Shown here one piece after another: positions 8,530 to 16,882 of a DNA stretch of 64,000 nucleotides. The translations under genes and the position numbers were made by a program. Under the pieces are notes generated by a model. That model was given only the letters and a program-made list of their open reading frames with translations, was not told the origin of the DNA and searched no databases. The stretch lies in the NCBI GenBank assembly GCA_024707405.1, contig JANPZU010000005.1, forward strand, positions 310,001-374,000, read 5' to 3'. Numbering within the stretch: position 1 is the stretch's first letter; every line of letters starts with the position of its first letter. The stretch comes from Luteimonas sp. GTDB lineage: Bacteria > Pseudomonadota > Gammaproteobacteria > Xanthomonadales > Xanthomonadaceae.

Positions 8530-9318
8530 TCATGCAGGGTCTGCGGGGAACTCGAAGGTCTTCGGGTGGAACGGATCGATGTTGCCCGCATCGATCATTT
8601 TCGCCAGCATCGCGCAGAAACGAGCGGGATCTGCGAAGCCGATGCGCGCCAGCACCGCAGGATCGTGCTTCCACCATTCGAGTCTCAGCAACTCGGTCGA
8701 GACATCGTCCGGCAGGCGGTACTTGATGATCTTCGCGGGATTCCCGCCCACCACGGCGTAGGGCGGGACGTCCTTCGTGACCAAGGCCCCCGCGGCAATG
8801 ACTGCGCCGGTGCCGATCGATATGCCCGTTGCCAGCGTGACGTCGCGGGCGATCCAGACATCGTGTCCAACCACCGGATATGGTTTGCCGCGATGGGGTT
8901 TCCACCTGTAGCGCTTTGCGTCCTCGCGCATCATGAAATCGCTGACCAATGGATTGGTCGGGCGGAATGAAATGATCGACGTGGTGACCAGATCCAGCGG
9001 GTGGTGCGAATCCAGGAAGACGAGTCCGCTCGATATCGAGCAATACCGCCCGACCTGCATGGTTTCCGGAAGCGGTGAATACGAATAGGAGAATGCGCCG
9101 ATGTTGCTGAGTCCGGAGGACTTGCCGCCGCCGATGCTTCCCCTGAACTTGCCGCGATACAGGCCGCTGTGCGCTTCGATCCTCACATGGCTGGAAAGCC
9201 GGTAGTCCTTCCCGGATTTGAGCCAGCCATACCTGCCGTTTTGCGGGGGCGGGGAGCGGTGCTTGAACAGCACGCGATGTTGCCAAAGTTCGTTGATGAG
9301 TTCTTCGGTGAAGATCAT
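8530..9318 (-). CDS. CatB/VatD-like O-acetyltransferase (hexapeptide repeat)
   Basis: 262 residues. The C-terminal half shows the left-handed beta-helix typical of xenobiotic acetyltransferases: VVGHDVWIARDVTLATGISI followed by GTGAVIAAGALVTKDVPPYA and the closing VVGGNPAKIIKYR. The catalytic histidine is probably in DSHHPLD (about residues 103-109). Enzymes of this family transfer acetyl from acetyl-CoA to hydroxyl groups of sugars, glycans or drugs; here a surface sugar acceptor is as likely as a drug. The extended N-terminal part (SHVRIEAHSG, GGGKSSGLSNIG) resembles sugar-modifying members. It lies on the opposite strand between two genes of aromatic catabolism that are often adjacent, so it may be an insertion. 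Confidence 0.85.
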   Translation of the reverse strand: MIFTEELINELWQHRVLFKHRSPPPQNGRYGWLKSGKDYRLSSHVRIEAHSGLYRGKFRGSIGGGKSSGLSNIGAFSYSYSPLPETMQVGRYCSISSGLVFLDSHHPLDLVTTSIISFRPTNPLVSDFMMREDAKRYRWKPHRGKPYPVVGHDVWIARDVTLATGISIGTGAVIAAGALVTKDVPPYAVVGGNPAKIIKYRLPDDVSTELLRLEWWKHDPAVLARIGFADPARFCAMLAKMIDAGNIDPFHPKTFEFPADPA

Positions 9319-9798
9319 GCCGTTTTGGTCAGGTCAGGTGTTTCGGGGTCGTTGCAATGGGACTTCCGAGGATGACTCATCCTGACGCGGGTTCGGATCC
9401 GCAGTCGATTGCCTTTGCCTTGTTCGCATTGTTGCCTTGCAACGATTGTTCAAGGAGTCTCGGATGTTCCCGTCCATGCATGGCGCGCTGCAGCGGCGTG
9501 TTCGTTTCCGGGACAGGGATTCGTATCATGTCCAGCAGATCCCGGCCGGGCACTATACTCTGTACATTGCTGGCTCGACGCGATTGCCCTCGCGCATGGC
9601 TGTACTCGTGGCCATGAGTCCGATGTTGCGAATGAACCGGAAGTTTGAAGCAGTCCTGTTGGTCGCCCGCTCGTTGCTGGCGGGGCCGGTGCTGCTCGGG
9701 AGCATGGTGTTGTGCAATTGCGCGTGGTTGGATGCGACATCGACGGGTTCGGAGGCATCGGGTGAAGGACAATGCCAAGCGCTAGCACGGGGGAGGCG
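9319..9798. other. Intergenic region, nothing clear
   Basis: About 480 bases between the divergent acetyltransferase and maiA genes. A plus-strand frame (9464-9802) opens behind an AAGGAG but has no family-like content and overlaps the maiA start, so it is not called. Promoters for both flanking genes should lie here, but no convincing box pair was found. Confidence 0.4.
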
Positions 9799-10455
9799 AT
9801 GAGCGACGATCTGTGCCTGCATTCGTACTGGCGTTCCAGCGCTGCGTATCGCGTGCGCATCGGCCTGAACCTCAAGGGACTGCGCTACGACATCGTGCCC
9901 GTGCACTTGGTGCGCGATGGCGGTGATCAACGCAAGCCCGAATTTTCCGAAACCAATCCGCAGCGATTGGTGCCGGTGCTGCAGCACGGCAAGCGCATGT
10001 TGCGGCAGTCGATGGCGATCCTCGAGTACCTCGACGAGATGTGGCCGGAACCACCACTGCTGCCGGCGACCGCGCGCGAACGCCAGCGCGTGCGTGCCTT
10101 GGCGCAGGTCGTGGCGTGCGACATCCACCCGCTCAACAACCTGCGCGTCATGCAGTACTTCGAACGCGAATGGGGCGTGCCGCAACCCGAGCGCGAGGAG
10201 TGGATCCGGCATTGGATCGAAGACGGGTTCGAGGCTTTCGAGTCGCTGCTCCAGAACCATCCGGCCACCGGGCATTTCTGCGATGGACATGCGCCGAGCA
10301 TTGCCGACTGCTGTCTGATCCCGCAGGTCTACAATGCCCGCCGCTTCGGCATGGATCTCTCGCGTTATCCCACGATCCTGAGGATCGAGGAAGCGTGCCT
10401 GGCATTGCCGGCGTTCGATGCCGCGCGCCCGGAGCGGCAACCCGACGCGCCATAG
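9799..10455 (+). CDS. maiA: Maleylacetoacetate isomerase (zeta-class GST)
   Basis: 218 residues. The zeta-class signature SSAAYRVRIGLNLKG follows the N-terminal strand LHSYWR, with SSAAYR forming the glutathione-binding loop. NPQRLVPVL and QSMAILEYLDE are the conserved cis-proline and GST-core motifs, followed by the all-helical C-terminal domain. The enzyme converts maleylacetoacetate to fumarylacetoacetate in tyrosine degradation using glutathione, and so would feed the FAH-family enzyme encoded upstream. The ATG at 9799 directly follows GGGAGG; an upstream ATG at 9772 would add nine residues of non-family sequence. Confidence 0.93.
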   Translation: MSDDLCLHSYWRSSAAYRVRIGLNLKGLRYDIVPVHLVRDGGDQRKPEFSETNPQRLVPVLQHGKRMLRQSMAILEYLDEMWPEPPLLPATARERQRVRALAQVVACDIHPLNNLRVMQYFEREWGVPQPEREEWIRHWIEDGFEAFESLLQNHPATGHFCDGHAPSIADCCLIPQVYNARRFGMDLSRYPTILRIEEACLALPAFDAARPERQPDAP

Positions 10456-10524
10456 CCGCAGCCGGTTCCGGCTGCTGATGTGCGATGCATGGAAAGCCGG
10501 CGGGGCAGGTGCCTGCGAGCGGGC

Positions 10525-11637
10525 TCAGTGCGTCTGGGTGCCGAACACGTCCGCGTAAGGGTCGTGTTCGCCGCTCGCACCTTCGGACAGGCGGAACTTC
10601 AGGTCGAGGCCTTCGCGGGAGTCGGCCGCGCGCAGGGCGGTCTCGCGTTCGATGCGGCCTTCCTTGTAGAGCCGGAACAGGCACTGGTCGAAGCTCTCGA
10701 TCCCGTCCTCCAGCGATTCTTCCATCGCCTGCTTGATCTGGTGCACCTCGCCGCGACGCAGCAGGTCGCGGATCATCGGCGTGTTGATCAGCACTTCGGT
10801 CGCGGGCAAGCGGCGGCCGTCGGTGCCCACCACCAGCCGCTGCGAGATCACCGCGCGCAGGTTGAGTGCGAGGTTCATCAGCACGTTCTTGTGCGCGGCC
10901 TCCGGGAAGAAGTTGAGGATGCGCTCGATGGTCTGGTCGGCGTTGTTGGAGTGCAGCGTCGCCAAGCACAGGTGGCCGGTTTCGGCGAAGGCGATCGCGG
11001 CTTCCATCGTGGTCGCGTCGAGGATCTCGCCGATCAGGATCACGTCCGGCGCTTCGCGCATCGCGTTCTTCAGCGCATTGTGGAAGGCATGCGTGTCGAG
11101 GCCGACCTCACGCTGGTTGACGATCGATTTCTTGTGCTTGTGCAGGTATTCGATCGGATCCTCGATGGTGAGGATGTGGCCCGACGAGGTACTGTTGCGA
11201 TGGTCGATCATCGCCGCCAGCGAGGTCGACTTGCCCGAGCCGGTGGAGCCGACGATCAGCACCAGCCCGCGCGGCGCCATGATGATCTGCTTCAGCACCT
11301 CTGGCAGCTGCAGCTCCTCGATGCTGGGGATCGTGCTGCGGATCGCGCGGATCACCATGCCCACTTCGCCGCGTTGCTTGAACACGTTCACGCGGAAGCG
11401 GCCCGAGTCCTGCAGCGACAACGCCATGTTCAGCTCAAGGTCGCGCTCGAACTGGGGCACCTGGCCCTCGTCCATCAGCGAGTAGGCGATCTTCTTGACC
11501 ATGCCCGGGGGAAGTCCGGTGTTACCCAGCGGGTACAGCTTCCCTTCCACCTTGATGTAGACCGGAGCGCCCGTGGTCAGGAACATGTCCGACGCATTCT
11601 TCTCCGTCATCAGCTTAAGGAAATAGCCGATGTCCAT
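10525..11637 (-). CDS. pilU: Type IV pilus retraction ATPase PilU
   Basis: 370 residues starting MDIGYFLKLMTEK, the usual PilU N-terminus, eight bases after a GGGGG Shine-Dalgarno. The N-terminal PAS-like domain (about 1-100) is followed by the secretion-ATPase core: Walker A GSTGSGKST (about 130-138), the Asp box ILTIEDPIEYLH, Walker B DVILIGEIL, and the His box HLCLATLHSNN. In PilU the usual GEIRD is GEILD here. The protein is a hexameric cytoplasmic ATPase that assists PilT in pulling back type IV pili. A longer in-frame start at 12141 would run antisense through the divergent lipoprotein gene and is rejected. pilT is not next to it in this window. Confidence 0.95.
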   Translation of the reverse strand: MDIGYFLKLMTEKNASDMFLTTGAPVYIKVEGKLYPLGNTGLPPGMVKKIAYSLMDEGQVPQFERDLELNMALSLQDSGRFRVNVFKQRGEVGMVIRAIRSTIPSIEELQLPEVLKQIIMAPRGLVLIVGSTGSGKSTSLAAMIDHRNSTSSGHILTIEDPIEYLHKHKKSIVNQREVGLDTHAFHNALKNAMREAPDVILIGEILDATTMEAAIAFAETGHLCLATLHSNNADQTIERILNFFPEAAHKNVLMNLALNLRAVISQRLVVGTDGRRLPATEVLINTPMIRDLLRRGEVHQIKQAMEESLEDGIESFDQCLFRLYKEGRIERETALRAADSREGLDLKFRLSEGASGEHDPYADVFGTQTH

Positions 11638-11727
11638 GTACGAACCCCCAATGCCCGATCCGGATCGTTGCGAATCCATCCATGGGTGATGACAATGGCC
11701 GCAGTTCCCCGTACGGCGCTTTCCCCT

Positions 11728-12108
11728 ATGCAGCCAAGCTTCGCACAAATCAGAACCGTCCTGCAGGCATTGGCTTGCGGATGCGTGCTGGCGCTCACGG
11801 CTTGCGCCAGCACGCCGCCTCCGACGGGCGAGATCAACGCGGCCCAACAGGCGGTCGTGCGTGCGGGCAATGCCGATGCCGACCAGTACGCGGCCTCCGA
11901 GCTTGATCGTGCACGCAGCGCCTTGTCGGCCGCGCAGTCGGCGCTGGCGGCCGGTCGCGAACAGGACGCCAGGACGCTCGCGGTGCGTGCCGCCGCGCTG
12001 GCCGACCTGGCGCATGCGCGCAGCCGCGAGGCGAATGCCCAGAACGAACTCACGCAGCGGCGCGCGGAAATCGCCAACCTCCGCCAGCGCCTGCGCCTGG
12101 AGGACTGA
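11728..12108 (+). CDS. DUF4398-like lipoprotein
   Basis: 126 residues from the ATG at 11728, giving a short signal peptide with a lipobox ending at Cys26 (LTAC). An ATG at 11689 in the same frame would give a 39-residue signal and cannot be excluded. The mature part is alanine-rich and helical (SELDRARSALSAAQSALAAG, ANAQNELTQRRAEIANLR), as in DUF4398 proteins, which often precede OmpA-type genes. It probably sits in the outer membrane facing the periplasm. Its function is unknown. The next gene begins four bases after its stop, so the two form an operon divergent from pilU. Confidence 0.8.
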   Translation: MQPSFAQIRTVLQALACGCVLALTACASTPPPTGEINAAQQAVVRAGNADADQYAASELDRARSALSAAQSALAAGREQDARTLAVRAAALADLAHARSREANAQNELTQRRAEIANLRQRLRLED

Positions 12109-12112
12109 CGCC

Positions 12113-12712
12113 ATGATGCGCAACAGCATTGCCTTGTTCATCGCCTGCCTGCTCGCGGCACCCTTCGCGTCCGCGCAGTCGTCGAAGGAAGATCCCGATC
12201 GCCAGCGCCTGGCCCAGCGCCTGCAGGTGATCGAGGCAAGCCCCGAAACTAGCGGCTTGGCCTCCTATGAGCGGTTGCAGGCACGCCATGCCATCGATGC
12301 CCTCCCGGCAACGAGCAGTCGTCGCCGTGCCGATGCGGTACAGGTCGCTGAATGGCGGGTGGAAACCGCGGAGACTGCAGTCAGCACCGAGTTGGCCCGC
12401 CGCGAGATCGAGCGGCTCGACCGCGAGCGCAGCGAATTGATGCTGGAAGCCAGCCGGCGGGAAGCCGCGCGGGCGCGCGCCGAGGCCGAGCGCCTGCGTA
12501 TTCAGGCCCAGATCCAGGCCGAGGAGGCGACGCGCCTGCGCGAGGCGGCCGAAGCCGAGGCCGCAGCCCGGCAGGAGGCCGAGACCGTACTGGAGGGCGT
12601 TTCCTCCCGCGAGGCTGCCCGCCTGCGCGCCGCGCGCCAGCGCGAGGCCGAACTGGCCCGGCAGGAAGCGGAGTTGCTCAAGAGCTTGGAGGGCGACGGC
12701 AAGACGCCGTGA
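12113..12712 (+). CDS. Secreted coiled-coil protein, partner of the DUF4398-like lipoprotein
   Basis: 199 residues with a Sec signal peptide (MMRNSIALFIACLLAAPFAS, cleavage expected after AQ or nearby) and then an almost continuous charged helix. Residues about 75-195 are rich in Glu, Arg and Ala (ARRSEAERLR-like heptads such as RARAEAERLRIQAQIQAEEA), strongly predicting a coiled coil. No catalytic motif is visible. In related genomes a DUF4398 gene is followed by an OmpA-family protein; here the OmpA peptidoglycan-binding domain is absent, so this may be a shortened relative. Two consecutive ATG codons (12113, 12116) are possible starts. Periplasmic location is inferred. Confidence 0.8.
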   Translation: MMRNSIALFIACLLAAPFASAQSSKEDPDRQRLAQRLQVIEASPETSGLASYERLQARHAIDALPATSSRRRADAVQVAEWRVETAETAVSTELARREIERLDRERSELMLEASRREAARARAEAERLRIQAQIQAEEATRLREAAEAEAAARQEAETVLEGVSSREAARLRAARQREAELARQEAELLKSLEGDGKTP

Positions 12713-12859
12713 CGGGCTCAAGTGCTCCTGCAATAATTTCTTTAATAATCAATAGGTTGAATTGTTAACTGCGCATTTCGCCCGAATGCTGCGCGTGGTG
12801 GCTACGCAGAATCAGCGACTTGCACTACTGCCCTTGCCCGCCCCGGCGGGGGAGAGTAG

Positions 12860-13060
12860 GGTCGGGTACCCGGACGGCAGTCATTCCGACAGATGGCCGT
12901 CTGGCGCAAGAGCCAGACTGATGACAGACGGAACCCTGCCCAAGGAACCAGACGCCGCGATCCCGATTCGCGCGGCGCGCCTGCAGGAACCCGCCGCGCC
13001 GGTCTGGAACAGCCCCACGATGACGCCCCGTGCCTGAAAAGGCCGGGGCGTTCGTATTTC
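12860..13060 (+). ncRNA. Structured non-coding region (possible leader or small RNA) before the YdcH-like gene
   Basis: This 200-base part of a 363-base gene-free gap holds several overlapping stems. GACGGC/GCCGTC pairs 12873-12878 with 12896-12901. GTCTGGC/GCCAGAC pairs 12899-12905 with 12912-12918. CCGTCTG/CAGACGG pairs 12897-12903 with 12925-12931. These exclude each other, as in attenuators. At 13023-13051 a 12-bp stem with a GAAA loop and one bulged T is followed by TTCGTATTTC, which could end transcription. The AAGGAGG of the next gene lies 13 bases further on. No known RNA family was recognised. Bases 12713-12860 are AT-rich at first and show nothing. Confidence 0.4.
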
Positions 13061-13075
13061 TGCAAGGAGGTTTCC

Positions 13076-13294
13076 ATGTTCGAAGGGCAATCACAGGCGG
13101 AACTGGATGCACTGATCAAGGGCAACGCCGAGTTCAAGCAGCTGTACCAGCGCCACAAGGAACTGGACAAGAAAGTCCTTGATGCCGAGCTGGGCGTGTT
13201 GCCGATCGACGATGTCAGGTTGTCGCAGATGAAGCGCGAGAAGCTGGCGGCGAAGGATCGCCTGACCCGGATGTTCGATATCCTCAAGCACTGA
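13076..13294 (+). CDS. YdcH family protein (DUF465)
   Basis: 72 residues, the family's usual size. A two-helix, highly charged protein: FKQLYQRHKELDKKVLDAEL, then LSQMKREKLAAKDRLTRMFD. DUF465 proteins are small cytoplasmic coiled coils of unknown function. A strong AAGGAGG Shine-Dalgarno five bases before the ATG fixes the start. The upstream region is a structured non-coding stretch ending in a terminator-like hairpin, which may control expression. Confidence 0.88.
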   Translation: MFEGQSQAELDALIKGNAEFKQLYQRHKELDKKVLDAELGVLPIDDVRLSQMKREKLAAKDRLTRMFDILKH

Positions 13295-13418
13295 CGTTTT
13301 CCTTGCCGCGGGCGGCGGCGGCCATCCTCGTCGGCCGTCGCCGTCCGCGAGCTGTCCCGGCAGCGAAGCACTCCTGCCGGATGCGATAATCGCGGCTCCA
13401 TTGCCAGCGGCCGCACGC

Positions 13419-14795
13419 ATGACGATCCACGCTTCCGTCCTCGACCTGATCGCCGATACCCCCATCGTCAAGGCGCAACGCCTCGACACCGGCGTGTGCG
13501 AGCTGTACTTCAAGCTCGAGAGCCACAACCCGGGTGGATCGATCAAGGACAGGATCGGCAAGAGCATGATCGAGGCGGCCGAGCGCCGCGGCGATATCCA
13601 GCCCGGGGCCACCCTGGTCGAGGGCACGGCCGGCAATACCGGCATCGGACTGGCTTTGGTGGCCCAGCAAAAGGGCTACAAGCTCATCCTGGTGGTGCCG
13701 GACAAGATGAGCCGGGAAAAGATCTTCAACCTCAAGGCCATGGGCGCCGAGGTGGTGCTGACCCGCTCCGACGTGGCCAAGGGCCACCCCGAGTACTACC
13801 AGGATCTGGCCGAGCGCATCGCCCGCGAGACGCCCGGCGCCTATTTCATCAACCAGTTCGGCAACCCCGACAATCCCGCCGCCCACGAGTTGGGCACGGG
13901 GCCGGAGATACTCGCCCAGATGGCGCGCGAGGGCGGGCCGGACGCGGTGGTCTTCGGCTGCGGCAGTTCGGGCACGATGACCGGCCTGTCGCGTTGCTTC
14001 GCCGAGCATGCGCCACAGGTCGAGATGATCCTGGCTGACCCGGTGGGCTCGATCCTTGCCGAGTACATCAACGAGGGCACGCTCAGCGACAAGTCGGCGA
14101 GCTGGATGGTGGAGGGCATCGGCGAGGACTTCCTGCCGTCGATCTCCGATTTCAGCCGGGTGAAGAAGGCCTATGCCATCACCGACAAGGAAAGCTTCCT
14201 CGCCGCGCGGGAACTGTTGCGCACCGAAGGCATCTTCGGTGGATCGTCCACCGGCACCCTGCTGGCTGCGGCGCTGAAGTACTGCCGCGAGCAGACCGTG
14301 CCCAAGAAGGTGCTGGTCTTCGTCTGCGATACCGGCAACAAGTACCTGTCCAAGCTCTACAACGACTACTGGATGCTGGACAACGGGTTCCTCGAACGCG
14401 AGGAATACGGCGACCTGCGCGACCTGATCCTGCGCCCGTATTCGCAGCGCGACACGGTGGTGCTGTCGCCGGTCGACCTGCTGACCACCGCCTACCAGCG
14501 CATGAAGCTGTACGAAATCTCCCAGCTCCCGGTCATGGACGGCGACAGCATCGTCGGCATCCTCGACGAGAGCGACGTGCTGCTGCACGTCTACGGTGAC
14601 GAGGCCCGTTTCCGCGACCCGGTCTCGACCGCGATGGTCAGCAAGCTGGACTATCTGGACGTGAAATCGCCGGTCGAGGCCCTGCTGCCTGTGTTCGATC
14701 GTGGGCATGTCGCCATCGTCGTGGACGGCCCGCGTTTCCTGGGCCTGATCACCCGGATCGACCTGCTGAACTGGTTGAGAAGGCGCGTCCAGTAA
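13419..14795 (+). CDS. Cystathionine beta-synthase (PLP enzyme with CBS domains)
   Basis: 458 residues. The fold-type II PLP domain covers about 1-320, with the PLP lysine in GGSIKDRIG (about residue 46) and the substrate loop VEGTAGNTGIG. The phosphate-binding glycine loop is GCGSSGTMTG. Two CBS motifs follow (about 335-455: PVDLLTTAYQRMKLYEISQL and LPVFDRGHVAIV). It condenses serine or O-acetylserine with homocysteine to give cystathionine; a cysteine synthase activity is also possible in this family. The next gene encodes cystathionine gamma-synthase/lyase, so the pair probably runs reverse transsulfuration. The N-terminus MTIHASVLDLIADTPIV fits homologues; a TTG at 13401 would add six residues. 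Confidence 0.93.
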   Translation: MTIHASVLDLIADTPIVKAQRLDTGVCELYFKLESHNPGGSIKDRIGKSMIEAAERRGDIQPGATLVEGTAGNTGIGLALVAQQKGYKLILVVPDKMSREKIFNLKAMGAEVVLTRSDVAKGHPEYYQDLAERIARETPGAYFINQFGNPDNPAAHELGTGPEILAQMAREGGPDAVVFGCGSSGTMTGLSRCFAEHAPQVEMILADPVGSILAEYINEGTLSDKSASWMVEGIGEDFLPSISDFSRVKKAYAITDKESFLAARELLRTEGIFGGSSTGTLLAAALKYCREQTVPKKVLVFVCDTGNKYLSKLYNDYWMLDNGFLEREEYGDLRDLILRPYSQRDTVVLSPVDLLTTAYQRMKLYEISQLPVMDGDSIVGILDESDVLLHVYGDEARFRDPVSTAMVSKLDYLDVKSPVEALLPVFDRGHVAIVVDGPRFLGLITRIDLLNWLRRRVQ

Positions 14796-14823
14796 CTGCG
14801 GGGGGCAACTGGCTGGGCTGGGG

Positions 14824-14829
14824 TAGAAT
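14824..14829 (+). promoter_or_regulatory. Putative -10 box of the metB-like gene
   Basis: TAGAAT, a one-mismatch match to TATAAT in otherwise GC-rich DNA, 30 bases before the start codon. No good -35 box was seen. If real it could also serve the downstream polymer genes, whose first start overlaps the metB-like stop. Confidence 0.35.
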
Positions 14830-14858
14830 CCGTGGCCGGAACCTAGGTATCGACATCC

Positions 14859-16043
14859 ATGACGCAAGACCGCAAGGACGGCGGCAACGGCCCGTCGCAT
14901 TGGGGGCTCGGCACCAAGGCGATCCACGCCGGACAGGCGCCTGATCCCAGCACCGGCGCGGTCATGCCGCCCATCTACGCCACCTCGACCTACGCGCAGG
15001 CCAGTCCCGGCGTGCACCAGGGCTTTGAGTACTCGCGCACGCACAACCCGACCCGGTTCGCCTACGAGCGCTGCGTGGCCGGTCTGGAAGGCGGCAGCCG
15101 CGGCTTCGCGTTCGCTTCCGGCATGGCGGCGACTGCAACCCTGCTGGAACTGCTGGACAGCGGCGACCATGTCATCGCCATGGACGACCTCTATGGCGGC
15201 AGCTTCCGCCTGTTCGAGCGCGTGCGCCGCCGCAGTGCGGGGCTGGACTTCAGCTTCGTCGACCTGACCGACCCGGCAGCCTTCGAGGCGGCGATCACGG
15301 CGAAGACGAAACTGGTCTGGATCGAAACCCCGACCAACCCGATGCTGAAGATCGTCGACATCCGTGCGATCGCCGACATCGCGCACAAGCGCGGGCTGAT
15401 CGTGGTGGTCGACAACACTTTCGCCTCGCCAATCCTGCAGCACCCGCTCGAACACGGCGCCGACATCGTCATGCACTCGGCCACCAAGTACCTCAACGGC
15501 CATTCCGACATGGTCGGTGGCATGCTGGTCGTTGGCGACAATGCGGAACTCGGCGAGCAGCTTGCGTTCCTGCAGAACTCATGCGGCGCCGTGCAAGGGC
15601 CTTTCGACAGCTTCCTCGCGTTGCGTGGCCTCAAGACGCTGCATCTGCGCATGAGGGCGCATTGCGAAAATGCGCAAGCGTTGGCCGAGTTCCTCGAAGG
15701 CCATGCCGCCATCGAGAAAGTGATCTACCCGGGGATGGCCTCGCATCCGCAGCACGCATTGGCGAAACGGCAGATGGATGGCTTTGGCGGCATCATCTCG
15801 ATCGCGATCAAGGGCGGTTTCGAGGGCGCCAAGCGCTTCTGCGAGCGTACCGAGTTGTTCACCCTCGCCGAATCGCTCGGCGGCGTGGAGAGCCTGGTCA
15901 ACCACCCGGCGGTGATGACGCATGCATCGGTGCCGCCGGAGAATCGTGCTCGGCTGGGCATCGCCGACAACCTGGTACGGCTGAGTGTCGGAATCGAAGC
16001 GCTGGAGGATCTGCGCGCCGATTTGATGCAGGCATTGCAATGA
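14859..16043 (+). CDS. Cystathionine gamma-synthase/gamma-lyase (Cys/Met metabolism PLP enzyme)
   Basis: 394 residues, full length for the family. The PLP-lysine motif is HSATKYLNGHSD, and the cofactor loop ASGMAATATLLELL and substrate motifs EYSRTHNPTR and VESLVNHPAVMTH are all present. It either makes cystathionine from an activated homoserine or splits cystathionine to cysteine; sequence alone does not separate these. Its position after cystathionine beta-synthase favours the lyase direction. Its stop codon overlaps the ATG of the exporter permease (ATGA at 16040), so the polymer genes are physically part of this transcription unit, an unexpected coupling. Confidence 0.92.
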   Translation: MTQDRKDGGNGPSHWGLGTKAIHAGQAPDPSTGAVMPPIYATSTYAQASPGVHQGFEYSRTHNPTRFAYERCVAGLEGGSRGFAFASGMAATATLLELLDSGDHVIAMDDLYGGSFRLFERVRRRSAGLDFSFVDLTDPAAFEAAITAKTKLVWIETPTNPMLKIVDIRAIADIAHKRGLIVVVDNTFASPILQHPLEHGADIVMHSATKYLNGHSDMVGGMLVVGDNAELGEQLAFLQNSCGAVQGPFDSFLALRGLKTLHLRMRAHCENAQALAEFLEGHAAIEKVIYPGMASHPQHALAKRQMDGFGGIISIAIKGGFEGAKRFCERTELFTLAESLGGVESLVNHPAVMTHASVPPENRARLGIADNLVRLSVGIEALEDLRADLMQALQ

Positions 16044-16807
16044 CGGAAAGTCGGGAGATGTCCGTCCCCGGCACCCATGCGAGGGATCCGAAGGGTTCGT
16101 TCTGGCGAGACCTCGGGCAGAGCCTGCGCAACCCCGAGTTCTGGGCGCTGTCGAGCTGGCTGGCGATCCTCGTGCGTTCGCGCAGGTCGAGGCTCGGCAT
16201 CATCTGGCTGATGGCCCCGTCGGCATTCTACGTCTTCGGGCTGGGCAGCTTCTTCGCCAGCATGCGCGGCGTGCCGATGGCGCTGTTCGCTGCGCATGTG
16301 GCGTTGGGGGCGATGGTCTTCCGTACCCTGATGTCGTCGGTGGTCGCAAGCGCCGGCATATTCAACGCCAACTACTCGTTCATCATGGATGGACGGGTAC
16401 GCATGACCGATTACTTGCTTCAGTCGCTGGCGAAGGCGTTCTTCGACATGTGCGCATACCTGCCGGTCGTCGTGGTAACGCTGGTGATGTTCGGCGCGGT
16501 GTCCTTCTTGGGCCTATTGTCCGCGCCGCTGGTGCTGCTGCTGATCTATGCGAACGCATTGTGGGTCGGCACGGTGTTTTCCATGATCGGCGCGCGCTAC
16601 CCGGACTTCGGGCAGTTGATCGCGAATGCGTCGATCTTCGTCTTCCTGCTCACGCCGATCATCTGGTTCCCGGAAGACATGCCGGCCGACAGCATCCGTG
16701 GCCAGCTGATGCGGTTGAACCCGTTCTTCCACTTCGTCTGCCTGTTTCGCAATCCGATCATGGGCATCCCGGTCGAGCCGATGAGCTACTGGGTCGTGGG
16801 GGGCTGA
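16040..16807 (+). CDS. Wzm-type ABC-2 polysaccharide exporter permease, 3' end frameshifted
   Basis: 255 residues as written. ABC-2 permease with membrane segments around IWLMAPSAFYVFGLGSFF, VALGAMVFRTLMSSVVAS, VVVVTLVMFGAVSFLG, LLIYANALWVGTVF and ANASIFVFLLTPIIWF. It would form the channel for a lipid-linked glycan, with the ATPase encoded next. The frame ends early at VVGG: the G6 run at about 16796-16801 appears one G short. Adding one G continues the frame through LTAIGAILAAILYRRYARFV, the expected last helix, to a stop at 16878, four bases before the ATPase ATG. Phase variation, mutation or sequencing error are all possible. Confidence 0.88.
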   Translation: MTESREMSVPGTHARDPKGSFWRDLGQSLRNPEFWALSSWLAILVRSRRSRLGIIWLMAPSAFYVFGLGSFFASMRGVPMALFAAHVALGAMVFRTLMSSVVASAGIFNANYSFIMDGRVRMTDYLLQSLAKAFFDMCAYLPVVVVTLVMFGAVSFLGLLSAPLVLLLIYANALWVGTVFSMIGARYPDFGQLIANASIFVFLLTPIIWFPEDMPADSIRGQLMRLNPFFHFVCLFRNPIMGIPVEPMSYWVVGG

Positions 16808-16878
16808 CCGCGATCGGGGCGATCCTGGCGGCCATCCTGTACCGTCGCTATGCGCGGTTCGTGCCACTGTGGATCTGA
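16796..16878 (+). other. Displaced C-terminal codons of the exporter permease
   Basis: The second reading frame supplies the last transmembrane helix (LTAIGAILAAILYRR) and the cytoplasmic tail ARFVPLWI, which is the style of ending seen in O-antigen and capsule exporter permeases. It is out of frame by one base because of the short G run at the start of this interval. Confidence 0.75.
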
Positions 16879-16882
16879 GTCC

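Noticed and set aside
9464..9802. Plus-strand frame with an AAGGAG before its ATG
   Set aside because: No family-like content, internal Arg-rich tail typical of chance frames, and overlap with the maiA start.
10480..12108. 542-residue plus-strand frame ahead of the DUF4398-like lipoprotein
   Set aside because: All but the last 126-139 codons are antisense to pilU; the lipobox marks the real start.
13284..15503. 739-residue minus-strand frame
   Set aside because: Antisense to the cystathionine beta-synthase and gamma-synthase genes, which are certain.
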